Source: Panonychus citri (Eukaryota > Arthropoda > Arachnida > Trombidiformes > Tetranychidae). From it: a stretch of DNA of 64,000 nt. Within the stretch, counting starts at the first letter, position 1. The number at the start of each line of letters is the position of its first letter. The translations under genes were made by a program, and so were the position numbers. The notes beneath the pieces were generated by a model. It saw only the letters and a list, made by a program, of their open reading frames with translations, made no database searches and had not been told where the DNA came from. The DNA lies in assembly GCF_014898815.1 (NCBI RefSeq), contig NW_026515435.1, positions 1 through 64,000 of the forward strand. The letters are read 5' to 3'. Below, piece by piece: positions 1 to 12,438 of this stretch.

Positions 1-32
1 TGAATGATTATTCTGTTTGTCTAATTAATCAG

Positions 33-1733
33 GAACCTTTGCCATCGCCAGTATCATGACTCGGAATACAATGAACAAGCTCGGAGTTCCTCCTGGAACT
101 ATGTCAATAGGACATGGGAATAGAACAATTAATTTGGATTATCTTAATCATCCAACTCCATTGTATACAAGTTTAGAAGTGGCCACAGCTCTTGCTTCGT
201 GGCGGTGCCATAAGATTAGTAATGGAGTTTTCCGCCTCGGAATTATATCAATACTATTATCTGATCAATTGGTATCAGCATTTTCAACCGAGCAGCGATT
301 CATGTGGCACAAGTCAAATCGCCGATCTTTTCGGCTGAAATCACCAAAACCGTCAGTGGACCATTTAAATTGATCTATGTAAGCAAATCAGGTGAACAAT
401 CAATTGATTTCAACTAATTGTTGTCTTTGTCTTTTTCCTCCCAAAATAGACTTGGATTGATCTGTTTAAAGCCGCGAGTACAACTAATTGGGTAACAACG
501 TCGCTCTCAATTGTTTGCATTGTTATTTTATCGGTTTACAAGGAGTTTATTGATGAACCAATGAAGAAAAAGTTTCACCTTCCGGTTTCCGTTCCGATCG
601 ATCTGCTCATTCTTATCTCATCAACAAGTGCATCATATTTTATCAGGATGAATGTAAACTATGGTGTTCGTATAATGGAAATATACCCAAGGGTTTACCT
701 TCAATATCAACTCGAATCTTGATCTTTCGGTTAAACTTTTACCCGATGGTTTTGCCGTTGCAATGGTAACTTATGCTATTGGACTTTCATTGGGTAAAAT
801 TTTCGCCAAGAAACATCGCTATCAAATCCGTCCCTCACAGGAACTTATCGCTCTTGGAGCTGCTGATCTACTTTCCTCGTTTTTCTCGTGTTATCCTTGT
901 TCTGCTTCACTTTCACGAACTCCCGTTCAAGAAAACGCTGGTGCTCGAACTCAACTCACCGCACTTATCGCCTCACTTATCATGCTTCTCATCCTTCTCT
1001 TCCTTGGTCCACTCTTCTTTTATCTTCCAAAATGTGTCCTCTCATGTATCATTCTGGTGGCATTGAAAAATATGCTCATTCAAATTGGTGATATAAGACA
1101 AATCTGGTCAGTCTCCCGACTCGAAGGTATCTGTTACCTGATCACTTTCCTTTCAACTATTGTACTTGATGTTGACCTTGGCCTTATTGTCGGTGTCCTG
1201 GTGGCCATTATCATGGCTCTAGTCCGTTTCATGGCACCAAATGTATCACTTTAGGTCAACTTCCTAATACAGAGATTTATGTTGAGAAAAATTATTTCCA
1301 ACAAGCAGTTGAATTGGATGGAATTAAAATATTCCGATTCTCATCGGCACTTTTCTTCCTTAATACTGAAACTTTTCGTGAAAATTTGTTCAAATTTTGC
1401 TTCGATTGTGCCTTTTTCGAGTTGATGGAAGCCGATGATTCGACACGTAAACTAATTCTCGGTAAAACGACCGCTGTAATAATCGATTGTTCAACAATCT
1501 CTTACGTTGATTCACCAGGAGTTGAGATGATCCTTGAGATTTTCAATGGATTAAGAGATATTCGGGTTCGCTGTTATCTGGCCTCATGTCCGGCCATTTT
1601 ACTCTCCATGTTAGAGCGGACTCGATTCACCGAAAAGATAACAGCTAAAGGTCACCAATTTTCCCGACAATTCATGATGCCGTTATTGCAGAATCATTAT
1701 CAATACCATTATGATTATAATCACAACAATTAA
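33..1733 (+). CDS. SLC26/SulP anion transporter, 3' exons (frame-broken)
   Basis: Multipass membrane exchanger for sulfate or other anions, of the SLC26 family. Two exons are visible, 33-378 and 450-1733, with good splice ends (AG at 31-32, GTAAGC at 379, AG at 448-449). N-terminal exons lie left of the window. Family landmarks include GTFAIASIM at the start, RLGIISILLSDQLVSAF, ITKTVSGPFKLIY, SCYPCSASLSRTPVQENAGARTQL spread over 883-960, and a C-terminal STAS domain at about 1310-1700 containing IDCSTISYVDSPGVEM. The frame breaks at about 190-203, 221-227, 283-291, 677-680, 712 and 1250. Each break is explained by one base, usually in a homopolymer, and the protein is conserved on both sides. 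This looks more like consensus error than old decay, but a young pseudogene is possible. Family assignment is firm; substrate is unknown. Confidence 0.85.
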
Positions 1734-3131
1734 TTTCTTAAATTAACTTTAAATGCACAACACACAAAGATAATCAACAAAAAAAAGAGGCAACAATTAA
1801 ATTTAATCAATGGTAATCTCACCATTTCGATATCATCAATTTACAAAATTGGCACTTGAGAGTCTTTTTATTTTAAATTGTCCAAAGCAATCAAGCAATC
1901 AATCAACAATTGATCAACTATTTAACTAATTGTATAAATTGTTTTTACACCAAAATTTATTTTTGATCAAAATTTTACCCCAAACAAACAATAATAATAA
2001 CCAATTGAATGAAAATGGGAAAACAATTAACTGTGATTTGATAAATTGGGTTCCAAGTAACCATGTTACATATTATAACAATTATTATGACAATCAACTA
2101 ATTTGATTCAATCTTTAACTGTATTAATCATTATATATATTGATTTGATTGATAAATTGTTGTTATCACTTTTGACTGCGCGAATGATATAAAACCACCA
2201 ACTCAATTTAACCGAACTGTATAGAAACAAATTTACTAATTATTAAGTTAATAATGTCAAATGAAATTTAAGTGAATCAATTTTGTCTAATGTATTTGTA
2301 AACTTAAATTCAATTAGAAATCAATTATATTAATTGTCACAAATGTTATTAACCAACCAAACCTTTCAACGATATTTTAATAATATGGAATCAATGAAAA
2401 TCTGGTAAATTTAATCACTAATCACTAGAAGAGAGCGAGAAAATGATTAAAAGTAAGAGATAGATTAGATTAGCAATTAGAATCAAGTGCCATTGTAATA
2501 CCTGTAAAAATTGCAATTGAATCAATTAATCTAATCTAATTATCTCTCTCTCTCTCTCTCTCTCCCATCCCTCCCATGGTTTGAATTCCCGATAATCAAT
2601 CAATGAGCAAATGATAATTGTTGTAGTAATAATAATGATCAGAAATAAACAAACAATCAAAATACAACAGCAACTAAAATCTAAAACCTAAAAGTCCAAC
2701 TATTAATTGTAATTAGTGTATTGATTTTTATTTCTATTTGGTAAACATTGGTAACAATTAAGTATAATAATAATAATAATAATAATACCAAACGGATTAA
2801 CGGATCACTTGATCACAAGCAATTTAATCAATTGATCCTGATCAACCAATGGAAAGTTAATCAATGTGTTTAATATGTGATTCAGTTAAACTTTTTCATG
2901 TTAATTTTGTCGTACGTTATTGATTGTATTTAATTGTTACCAATTTGTGTGGATTGTTTATTTCCGTTAACAGCATTTTAAAAATTAACAATTTAAACTA
3001 ATTGTTGATTTAAATTTGGAGTAAAACAAAAATCAAACAAAAGGGTTGAACAATAATCTTAATTGTTTCCCTTTCATAAAGATTATGGAAACTTTTTCAC
3101 TCAACCTTAGGAACTGAACATTGATTCCTAA
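1734..3131. other. intergenic, AT-rich
   Basis: No gene seen. It holds a (CT)n run at about 2542-2564, an ATA/ATT-rich run near 2765-2787 and many TTAATTG/CAATTAA words. It separates the 3' end of the SLC26 gene from the GPCR start and probably contains the GPCR promoter. Confidence 0.6.
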
Positions 3132-5308
3132 ATGAACTCGGACGGTCTCTTGGCCGATCTTGATCTTCTCATCCTCATCTTCATCTCCATCCTCATCTTT
3201 ATCATCATCATCATCAACACCATTCAAATGTTTAGATTTCCTTGCTACCGGGGTCCAGAGGATTGGCTTCACAATACAACGATAATCTCTTACCAAAGCC
3301 AGCAAACTGTTTGGGTTCACAAAACGTATCTAGAGATGAGCCTGAAGGCATTGATTTTCTTAATCATAATCGGCGTCTCTTGCATTGGTAATTATCTAAT
3401 TGTCATGGTTATAATTAAGTTCAAAAATTCTCGAAATTGTACCAACCTGTTTATCTGTAACATGGCAATTGCTGACCTGTTGACCACTCTAATGTTTGCA
3501 TGGGCCTCGTTGATTGAAAATCTTTATCAAAATTATGTTCTTGGTCCAATTTTCTGTAAAATTGAAACCTCAGCTAAAGGTAAGTGAATGTTGATCAATT
3601 TAATTTAGTTTTAATTAACAATTAACTCACATTGGTGTAAGTTAATGAGACTTACCTGTTAGATTTACGTCATCAGACTCCGGGTGGTAATAGTTAATTC
3701 ATTTATCTGATGTCAACCTTGTTGATCTATTTTTACTTTACTAAATCAATTCTGTTGATTAATTGATTAGTTGATTTCTTTTTGTTTTAAATTGCTCATC
3801 AATTATTCATCTTTCAATTTGATTTACCTTTTTTTTCTTCTCTCACCAACAATTAACTCTCATTATCGCAATCAAATTTTCAATCAATCGAAGGAGACAT
3901 TTGATTAGAAACACAATTACATGAGTAATCAATTAAATCAGTTAAATGTTCATATGAGACAATCTCACATGCAAACTAATTGATTAAATCAATTTAATTG
4001 AAAGGTTATTACAGTTAACGAATTGGTAACAATTTAAAAATCATCATTATTATTACTCAAAATATTCATTGGGGGATAATCAAAGATCAATGTGATCAAA
4101 TTAATGTCACAATTTGATTGTTAAATGGAGAGAGATAAAAATCAAGTCTAATTGTTATCCAACGTAATTAATTTTCCATGCAAATTATTGTTAATTAATT
4201 TGAATCATTTTCTTTTTCAGTATTATTTTTAATTTCCAGTGTTTTCTCATTAACATGGATTTCGTGTGATCGTCTAATCGGGATAATCAAACCTTTTAGA
4301 AACCCGATGAAAAAAACTCGAGCCGTTGCCGTTATGGCCTTTATTTGGCTTTTATCCTTCGTTATCGGGATTCCCTTTTATTTTTGGCGTGAATATCGTA
4401 CCCGTCAATGGTGTGACTACTTAGAGGTGCCGATCAATTGTTCTTAATCAATTAAAGACTTGACAATTAACTGAGAAATTTTTTTCATTCTGATTATCAT
4501 TTAGATTTGGTGTAAAACCGATGGTCGGAAAATTGATGTTTACATGTTTGTCCTTTTAGCGTTTATGGTTTATATACCGCTCTTCATAATGACCTTTTCT
4601 TATTGCCTGGTTATCGCTAAGATGAAAAACTTTGAGAATAAAATAAGCACCGATGAGAATAGTATCAAAATTAAACACCGACGGAAAGTGATCTTAATGT
4701 TATTCATCTATCTAATCACTTCGGCCATTTGTTGGAGTCCATTACAAGTTATCGTTTTTTACCGTTTCATTGCATTCAAATCAGTCGATTCGGTAACTAT
4801 AAATATTATTTTGATTGTTGTTGATTGACAATTAACTAATTGTCTAAATGAATTTCTCTTTGTTGACTGTTTAAAGGTTAAACCCTGGAACGAGGAGGCT
4901 AAATTTTGGGCTCAAGTTTTCGCATCGGCTAATTCAGCTCTTAATCCATTAATCTATGGGATAACTAATGGTTCATTTCGTAAAGCCATTTGTTTACTTT
5001 ATCCAAAACTTTCCTGGTTCTTAAGATTGGACAGTTCATCTTCACGATCTCGTCGAGTGACCAATGGTCATAATGGAAACGTTGGAGGAGCCAATGGACA
5101 AACTCGTGACCGAGATCTCGTTAAATCAACATTTACCATGTCTAATTGTGGTAAAAAGACTGAACATCATGATCATATTAATCATCTTAATCATCAACTT
5201 CAACCATCAACAATTAAAACAATCAGCGGACGATCAATTCAAATGGTTGATATTAATGTAACCGGATTCAGAGCGTTGAGAGCAAAAACAAATCATCATC
5301 AAATCTAA
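3132..5308 (+). CDS. class A (rhodopsin-like) GPCR, neuropeptide-receptor type
   Basis: Seven-transmembrane receptor. Exons 3132-3579, 4221-4426, 4505-4792 and 4877-5308 join in frame (phases 1,0,0) to give 457 aa if the first ATG is used. TM1 has CIGNYLIV, TM2 NLFICNMAIADLL, TM3 ends SCDRLIGI (DRL rather than DRY), TM6 has CWSPLQ and TM7 NSALNPLIYG. The second extracellular loop carries a Cys (WCDYLE) spanning the exon 2/3 junction. The first ~32 residues are Ile-rich and come from an ATC/ATT microsatellite, so the in-frame ATG at 3228 is a plausible alternative start; an upstream exon is also possible. An NTT glycosylation site follows. TM1-TM3 resemble QRFP/NPFF/neuropeptide-type receptors (inference); the ligand is unknown. 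No frame damage. A candidate AATAAA lies at 5535. Confidence 0.88.
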
Positions 5309-5645
5309 TCATTTATTTAACAATTAACAGAGAGAAAAAACAATTAATTCTGAAATTTCATTGAGAAAATACCCAATCAATTAAACTAATATAATTTAAT
5401 TAACTATTAAACGCGAAAATTGTAACAATTACTTCACCAACCGTCACAACAATTAAATCAAAATGTAATTTGATAAAAAAACAAATGTTGATGCAAAAAA
5501 ATTGATTAACTTTTAATTGGACATTAAATTATCAAATAAAAGATTAGCAATTAATAGTAATAGTATTTAAATTACAATTGTCAATGTAAAAAATAGGCAC
5601 ATATCTAGACAAGTATTTCGAGTTAATTGTTGTTACAATTAGAAT
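5309..5645. other. convergent 3' intergenic region
   Basis: Gap between the 3' ends of the GPCR (+) and astacin (-) genes. It holds a candidate poly(A) signal AATAAA at 5535-5540 on the + strand; no clear signal was seen for the minus gene. No coding potential noticed. Confidence 0.5.
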
Positions 5646-6891
5646 CTAATTTGAACACTTATAAAGTTGATTTAGTTTCTCAACGTCTTTTACTGATAGA
5701 AATGGTTTATCACAAGGATGAACCAGATTAACTCCTTCCTGTTTGGGAACCATAGTTAATAGATTAGCTGATTTACTGAATGCTGCTCCATCATAATGCA
5801 TAATTGATTCTGTAACAATTAAGATAAATATAAGAAAAAAAAAAGGTTCTAACAATTAAGTAAAATGTAAACTCTCACCATAATCGTAAGTTGTGTAGAG
5901 CCGATTCTCATGTGGATTCAGTTTAATGAACATATTCTTAGCCCCTGATTGTATATTATCGTAGTTAATTGTTACATAATCATCTCGATCTGATCTGTTG
6001 TGTTCATGGTAAAATCCAAGAGCATGCATGGTCTCATGAATTATGGTTCCTTTACAATGACAACCATCACCTAATGAAATTGTCTGAAGTCCTCCAAGTC
6101 TCCCAACAAATGAATAGCAACTAATCACAGAATGATTAACATTTAGCATGAAACAATTAACAAATTACGAGGATCACTTACCCTTCATCGAAAATGAATT
6201 TAACATAATCACGTTCAGCGATTCGAGTCTTAAATCGTATACAAGTTTTCTGATGGAACTCATCTAGTGCTTCTTCAATCATTGACGATATTTTATCTAA
6301 ATTGTTTCGAATAGAAAATCAGTTAATTGTTGTTGATTAACTTTTGTCATCACACAATATAAACTAACCTAATTTTGGATCAATTTCAATTGGTACATAA
6401 GCGTAAGACCAAAGATTATCATCAAATTCAATTGCGTTTCTAAATAACATCTAATCATAAACAATCAACGAATCAATTTAATGTTATTATTTGATGGTAA
6501 TTTCTTATTGGATATTAATAGATAACAATTAAATTAATTATTATTTAATCTAATTGTCGACTTACCTTATCATCATCATTGTTTGTTGATTCATTTTTTG
6601 CTCGCAATTTAATATCTCCTAGAAATAAACTTAAATCCTCCAATGGTTTAATTGATTGTTGGCTTGTAATCACTTCAGTAATTAACTGATCATCATTGAA
6701 CTCATTGTCTATCTCATTAATCACTATTAATAAACAAATAAATAGAAACAAAATTAAAAGAAAAGTTAATTGTTTACCTTAATTGTAACCATGTTCATTG
6801 ATTTGATTAGTGTCCATTTACCTGGAAGTGAGTTGATTGTGCTTGTTGATATAATCAAAAATATAAACGTAATCAAAGGTAAGTTAATCAT
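5646..6891 (-). CDS. secreted astacin-family zinc metalloprotease
   Basis: Extracellular zinc endopeptidase of the M12A astacin family. Six minus-strand exons join cleanly: 6891-6822, 6723-6566, 6450-6369, 6296-6182, 6120-5879 and 5809-5646, giving 276 aa. Exon 1 encodes a hydrophobic signal peptide (MINLPLITFIFLII). Exon 2 is an acidic propeptide-like stretch. The catalytic motif HETMHALGFYHEHNRSDRD lies in exon 5 near 5990-6045, with the three zinc His and the Glu intact. The Met-turn SIMHYD is at the start of exon 6. The protein stops about where the catalytic domain ends (LYKCSN), so there is no CUB/EGF tail. Splice donors and acceptors are canonical and introns are about 60-115 bp. A digestive, cuticular or venom role cannot be told from sequence. 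Confidence 0.93.
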
Positions 6892-7919
6892 GATTTAATT
6901 AAACAAATGAAAAATGGAAAGCTAAAGATTTAATTAACAGTGAACAAAAACAGAGTGACAATTAATTTAAATACTACGGGTGATTAGTTTTAATTGTCAG
7001 TGTCAGTGTTTTACTTAATTGATGTTACTCTTACTCTAAAAACGCCTTAACTAAATTAACTTATCATTATTAATGAACATGAAATTAAATTATCAACAAT
7101 TACTTGACAAAAAGGTAGGAAAAAGATGATAACTAAATTGTTTGATTGTGATTATCAACTATTGTTATTATGTTGATTAAATGGTTGCACTTCAAGTTTC
7201 TCACTCTCTTAATTGTCAAATAACAGCAATTTAAATCTTATCATCTTTTCATTACTGTAATTACGTTTAATTAATTAATCATCACACATTAATAATGTTA
7301 TTTAGCTTCTGAACAATTAACCTTCCTAATGATTAGAGACAAATTTTCATTGCTTTTACATCGTATTGATGAAATTGAGAAACTTTTTCACAACAATTAG
7401 TTTAAGTAGATAATGTTGATATTTTTATATGATTAGATTTGATTGTCTGAGGGATAAATCAACAATTAGATTGTAAATTGGACAATTCATAGCAATTAGA
7501 ATAAAAATTAGACTCTTGGATTTATGTTGAAATCATCGATAATTTTGTCATGATCAATCTATTAATAAATCGCTATGAATATTACAATAAACATGAGGAG
7601 ACAATTAATCGAAACAATCAAGGTAATCGCAAGACCAAATTGCGATTGTATTAATATTACGTGACAAAAGTCCAAATTTGAAGGTCAAAATCCAAGTAAT
7701 GATGCTCACTGGGAAATCAATTAAAGGCCAAAGCTAAAATTAAGGCCATTTTTAACGCGATGATTTGATTGAAATTAGTTGATCTTATTGGTGAAAACGA
7801 ACGAAAAACATTACTTGGACTGAACGAAGTAAAAAAATAACAGAAACTTTATTTTCAATTTGATCTTCTTTCTGGTCATTACAACGTCCAAGAGTTTTCA
7901 TCATTATCCTTGAACTTAA
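6892..7919. other. intergenic, AT-rich
   Basis: Upstream of the astacin gene. AT-rich, with frequent CAATTAA/TTAATTG words; no ORF or repeat element that I can support. Confidence 0.5.
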
Positions 7920-8133
7920 TCAGATTGATCGTTTTCTTGTAATTGTCGATTGTTGAAGAGTTGATTGTGTTTCATCGTTTAATTGTCGAGTCCAACTGAA
8001 TGTATTTCGATTAAATTCAAATGATACTGATTTATCAGCGACTTTTCGTTTCATCACTTTGACATAAATTGTATTTACGATAAATCCAATGATTAGACCA
8101 GAGATTATGAATAAAAAGTAACAATAGTCATTT
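7920..8133 (-). CDS. possible C-terminal exon of a membrane protein
   Basis: An open minus-strand frame of about 70 codons without a clear start. It begins DYCYFLFIISGLIIGFIV, a good membrane helix. A basic tail follows (KVMKRKVADKSV), then a polar, Thr/Gln-rich end (RQLNDETQSTLQQ) and a stop at 7920. This layout (one TM helix, then a basic cytoplasmic tail) fits the last exon of a single-pass protein. I could not find its upstream exons, and the bases just before it hold stops in this frame. No homology recognised. Chance ORF is possible. Confidence 0.3.
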
Positions 8134-8390
8134 CATTAATCTCCTTTCACCGGAATTTATACTTATAATTGATCCTCAGATTCTCAAGCAAATTCAATTG
8201 GAAAATGAGTTTATATTTATAGATTTTTTTCCTGATTGAAAGTTATAATCTTAATTATTGTTACTCCTTTAGGTGAATCGTCACAATGAAGAAACAATTT
8301 AAACGAAATTACAATGAAAATTAATGAAAGAAAATCATTTATTAATTAAGGGACAATTACTAATTTAACCAAAAAATTTTATTAATATTA

Positions 8391-8461
8391 TCATTTCGTA
8401 CCAAAGTGCTCAACTTGTCTTCCATCCCAATAATCATCACTACTTCCTCTTCCGCCTCCTA
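8391..8461 (-). CDS. possible small terminal exon, Gly-rich
   Basis: Short open frame GGGRGSSDDYWDGRQVEHF then GTK and stop. It follows an AG at 8463-8462 and would accept the same splice phase (one carried G) as the later exons of the glycine-rich gene just upstream on this strand. It could be an alternative last exon of that gene or a separate remnant. The acceptor lacks a pyrimidine tract, so support is weak. Confidence 0.25.
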
Positions 8462-8993
8462 CTCATCATCATCACCATGATCAGCAGCAACAACAATCAA
8501 CTAATCAAAACAAAAAACTAATCACAATCACAATTATAATTGTAATTTGTTATTCTTACAATTTGGTTCCAGTAAATGATAATAGTCATTCAATTGTTTT
8601 AAAACAAAATTTACTTCTTTTAAACTGTAAAACTGGACCAATGTGAGGTTTTAATTAAAAACTCATTGGAAATCTCAATGAGTGAGACAATTAAACAGCA
8701 ATTAACTCAATCAAATAAAAACATATTGAAATCATCTAAATCAATCGGGCAAACAAAAAAATTTACAATTAATTTTTGAAGTTTTGTTTCAATGGTAAAA
8801 AAATGTTTTAATCTAATTGTTAAATGATGAATGTGATTAAGATTTTCATCAATAATAATCATGGCAATTGATTTATCTAAGTAAATTTTAGTTAATTAGT
8901 TAAATGAGTTAATTTTTTCATATTAAACTAAAAGTTTCCTGCAACTTTTAAAAATAAGAGGTAAATTGTTTTGACTATTCAATTGGAAACAAT

Positions 8994-9844
8994 TTAACCC
9001 CAAACCATTGGAGTGATCATACTTGCCGCCGAGCTTGACCCTCCACCGCCACCAGCCATTCCCCAGCCAGTTGACCTCATCATTTTACTGGTCATCGGAA
9101 CAGGAATCGGTAAATATTGTATCGGGCTCATAGACGATCCTCCACAACCTCCTCCACAGCCTCCAGAGCTCATTCCCCATCCTCCACCGTCTCCACCTCC
9201 ACCTCCATTACCACCACCACCACCACCTCCTCCTCCCCATCCACCACCACCACCCCATCCTCCGCCACCACTTCCTTTGTTACCTTCTCCACCGATGATA
9301 ATAATTGTAGGTGAACTTCCGCCTTTTCCTTTGCTTCCTTTACCTTTACCTTTTCCCTTATCATCGTCATCATCATCATCTCCTTCATAAACCATCATTG
9401 GCATTCCTAAACTAATAGTAAACAATTAACAATTTAAAAACTTTGCTTCTCAATTAACCAAAACAATAAATGAAAAGATCATTACAAACCTCCTCCACTT
9501 CCCCAGCCACCACCGCCACCCCAACCTGATCCACCACCGCCACCATTACCTAGTAAATTACATCTTAATGGTTACATTAATTGTTCACAATTAAAATTAA
9601 TCAACATCTCATCTTACCTGCACCAATGATGATCACATCGCCACCTCCTTTGTCACCTATGAAATATCATGGGAAAACATGATTAACACAATTAACAATA
9701 ATCCTTGATGATTTTTTGTGATGTTTTTATCAATCAAAATTGAAACAATTAAAATTAATCACAGAAATTAACTAATTTACCTCCTGCTTCCAGTCCAATC
9801 GTATTTGTAGTAATTAAAATCAATTGAATCCAAATAATATTCAT
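8994..9844 (-). CDS. secreted glycine-rich protein
   Basis: Four exons, 9844-9781, 9656-9618, 9549-9490 and 9406-8994, all joined in the same phase (each exon ends with a carried G), giving 191 aa. Residues 1-17 form a signal peptide (MNIIWIQLILITTNTIG). After it come short VIII-type hydrophobic patches, repeated GGGGW units, an Asp run (seven D) followed by alternating KGKGKGKG, then long Gly tracts with single Trp/Asn. The C-terminal part has GGCGGGCGG and a Met/Pro-rich SMSPIQYLPIPVPM. Composition resembles structural extracellular proteins (cuticle, silk-like or adhesive) of arthropods. That is inference from composition; no defined domain is present. The proline-rich frame on the other strand is a shadow. 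Confidence 0.75.
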
Positions 9845-11121
9845 TTTGAACGAGGAAAAAAAAAGAAACAATAATTTCAAGAAAAAAAGTAATTAACAAT
9901 TTAAGATAATCAGTTAGGGGATAGATAAGTTCACAATTAAATTAATCGACTTTTCTTCATCTCATCATCACCACAATCAAATTAATAATAATCAATTTAA
10001 TTGTCAAAACTTTTCTCTCAGATTAAGAATCAGCAAGAAACGGATAAGAAAAGATGATTACAATTAATAATTAATCTAAAGTTAATTGTTTCAACAGTCA
10101 CTCATATTGACAATAGTTCATTTTAATTATTATTAATAAATTGTTCATCATTAACAACACTTAATTGTCTTAGAAATTTAAATTGTCTAATGATCACCAA
10201 TTGTCTCCATTATGATTAAAAAAAACAATGAGTATAAATTAACTGATCCAATTAACAATTTCTTAACACTAAATACAGAAAATAAATTGTTCCAATTTTA
10301 ACTGTAACAAATTAAGACTTAATTAATTGATTGTTTTAATGACAATTAACTTTTTTTTTTCAATTAATCCAAACTGTAGCGCCATCTCTTGGGTGTAATT
10401 GGAAAACTTATTAAAACAATTGAACTTGAATTTTTTAATTTTTATTAAATTAAATTAAATTAATTTTTCTCTTGGTTAATTTCAATTTAGGTGAAATCTA
10501 TTGAATATGATTAAAGATGATTAATTATAATTAAAGTTGTCTATTTGTTGATGATTATGGTGAAGAGAGTAAATTGTTTCAAATAAACTCCCAACGAGCA
10601 AAATTAAGGTAATGATTAGGATGATGAGATCAAGTCAGTTAGTTAATTGTTGTCAAATTAACTATACACTTAACAACAAATAAACCTGAAAGTATTTACA
10701 AACAATTGATTAGTAAAGTATCTGATTAAGACGATAATCAATTTTCTGATTAGTTGATTGCTAATCAACAATCAACGTAGTTAATATTTTCATAGACTTT
10801 TTTTTCCTGATAAATGTAAATCATTTCATTACAAAATCAAAGGAGAGAGAGAGAGAGAGAGAGACAAAGTCAAATTAATAGACAATTAGTTTAAAATTAG
10901 TTTAATTGATCAACTAATTGTTATTGATTATGTTGGTTAACTAATTTTACTCAGGTTTGATTGTGTTTTCTCTCGTAACAATTAATATACTGTTGCTAAT
11001 CCGAATCAATTGGATTAAGAAAAAGTTTAATCTCTCATTTGTGCCATTTTTGTGATTTGTTTTGTTTTATTTTTCCCTGTGTGTTAATTAATCAATCAAT
11101 CAATCCGGAGACAATTAACTG
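9845..11121. other. intergenic, divergent promoter region
   Basis: Lies between two divergently read genes (glycine-rich on -, Kir channel on +), so it should hold both promoters. Contains a (GA)n run at about 10844-10863 and a GCGCCATCT site at 10379. The rest is AT-rich with CAATTAA words. Confidence 0.5.
10379..10393 (+). promoter_or_regulatory. CTCF-like GCGCCATCT site
   Basis: GCGCCATCTCTTGGG resembles the reverse complement of the conserved CTCF core (AGRKGGCGC). It stands out in AT-rich DNA and sits between two divergent genes, where an insulator would be expected. Match by eye only. Confidence 0.35.
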
Positions 11122-12438
11122 ATGATAGTTATTAATGATCGAAACCACTCAAATAATAAGTGTGGTAAACAGACGAAAATATTTCCAGGTCGAATACGGA
11201 AACGGGTCGTTCTCAAAAATGGTTCGGTTAATTTATGCAAGGAACACGTTGAGAAACGGAGTCAACGTTATCTTCAGGATACTTTTACCACAATGGTGGA
11301 CATTCAATGGCGGTGGAATCTACTGGTCTTCTCAATGGGATTTTTACTCAGCTGGTTAGGATTCGCCATCATTTGGTATTTCATCGCTTATGTTCACGGT
11401 GATCTTGAGCCTTCGGTTATTGCTGGTGGCGGTGGAAGTGGAGTTGGTGGTGGTGGTGGTGGTGGTGAAAGTGACTCTCAGTTAGTTGCTCCTGATTCTG
11501 TTTCCACTAATGGTGTTTTTCCTGTTGTTAAACCTTGTGTCCATGGGATCGATTCATTTACTTCAGCTTTTCTTTTCTCGATTGAAACTCAGCACACAAT
11601 CGGCTATGGAGGTCGCCACCAACAACTGAGTGTCCCGAAGCTTTAATCATCATGTATCCAATCAATAACCGGAGTAATGATTCAATGTTTTGTGGTTGGT
11701 TTTGTTTTCGCCAAATTATCTCGGCCCAAGAAGCGATCGCAAACTTTAATGTTCAGTCAAAATGCTTGTATTTGCCTTCGAGATGGTAAATTGTGTCTAA
11801 TGTTTAGACTTGGTGATGTTCGTAATCGATCTCATATAATTGGTGCTTCCATTTCGGCTCTTGTAATTGATCGTAAGGTTACATCGGAAGGAGAGGTGAT
11901 CCCTTATTATCACAATAGAGTTTCGGTTAAATTTGATAATAGCGATTCAAATGTTTTCCTTGTCTGGCCTGCGACAATTGTCCATGAGGTTGATTCAAGT
12001 TCACCCTTTTATTCAATGTCCGCTGATCATTTGGTTCGAGAACGTTTTGAGATTGTTGTTATTCTTGAGGGAACAATTGAATCAACTGGCCAATCAATAC
12101 AAGCTCGAACCTCTTACCTTCCATGTGAAATATTGTGGGGCCATCGATTTGAACAGATGATCGGTTATCGTAAAGATACTGGACAATATCGAGTCGATTA
12201 TTCAAAATTTAACAACACTTATGAAATCGATACGCCAACATCATCAGCTAAAGATTATTATGAATATCAAAAGTTTATCAATTCAACGAGTGGAAGAGGA
12301 TTAATACCAATCGAAATGTTCAATGGTGCAGCGACAATTAACAAAATTAAAGAGGAAGAAGACAACAATCAAGCCTATTCACCTGATTCGGGAGTGTCGA
12401 GCACTTTGTTTATCCCAATGCATCAAATGCTAATCTAG
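11122..12438 (+). CDS. inward-rectifier potassium channel (Kir)
   Basis: Two-TM potassium channel subunit. Single exon of 439 codons. The N-terminal slide-helix region RKRVVLKNGSVN and YLQDTFTTMVDIQWRW are typical Kir; M1 is LLVFSMGFLLSWLGFAIIWY; the pore has SFTSAFLFSIETQHTIGYGG with the GYG filter; M2 has QSITGVMIQCFVVGFVFAKL. The cytoplasmic domain includes the RLGDVRNRSHI region, and the C-terminus is acidic and Ser-rich. Between M1 and pore there is an unusual Gly-rich insertion (11424-11470). A short out-of-frame stretch with a stop at 11644-11646 lies between filter and M2; the expected residues (TECPEALII) appear in another frame there, and the frame returns by CIQSITG. Two compensating indels explain this, and an intron does not fit in so few bases. 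Confidence 0.92.

Noticed and set aside
9013..9390. Proline-rich 125-aa frame on the + strand
   Set aside because: Exact antisense shadow of the glycine-rich exon on the minus strand, where signal peptide and splice phases agree.
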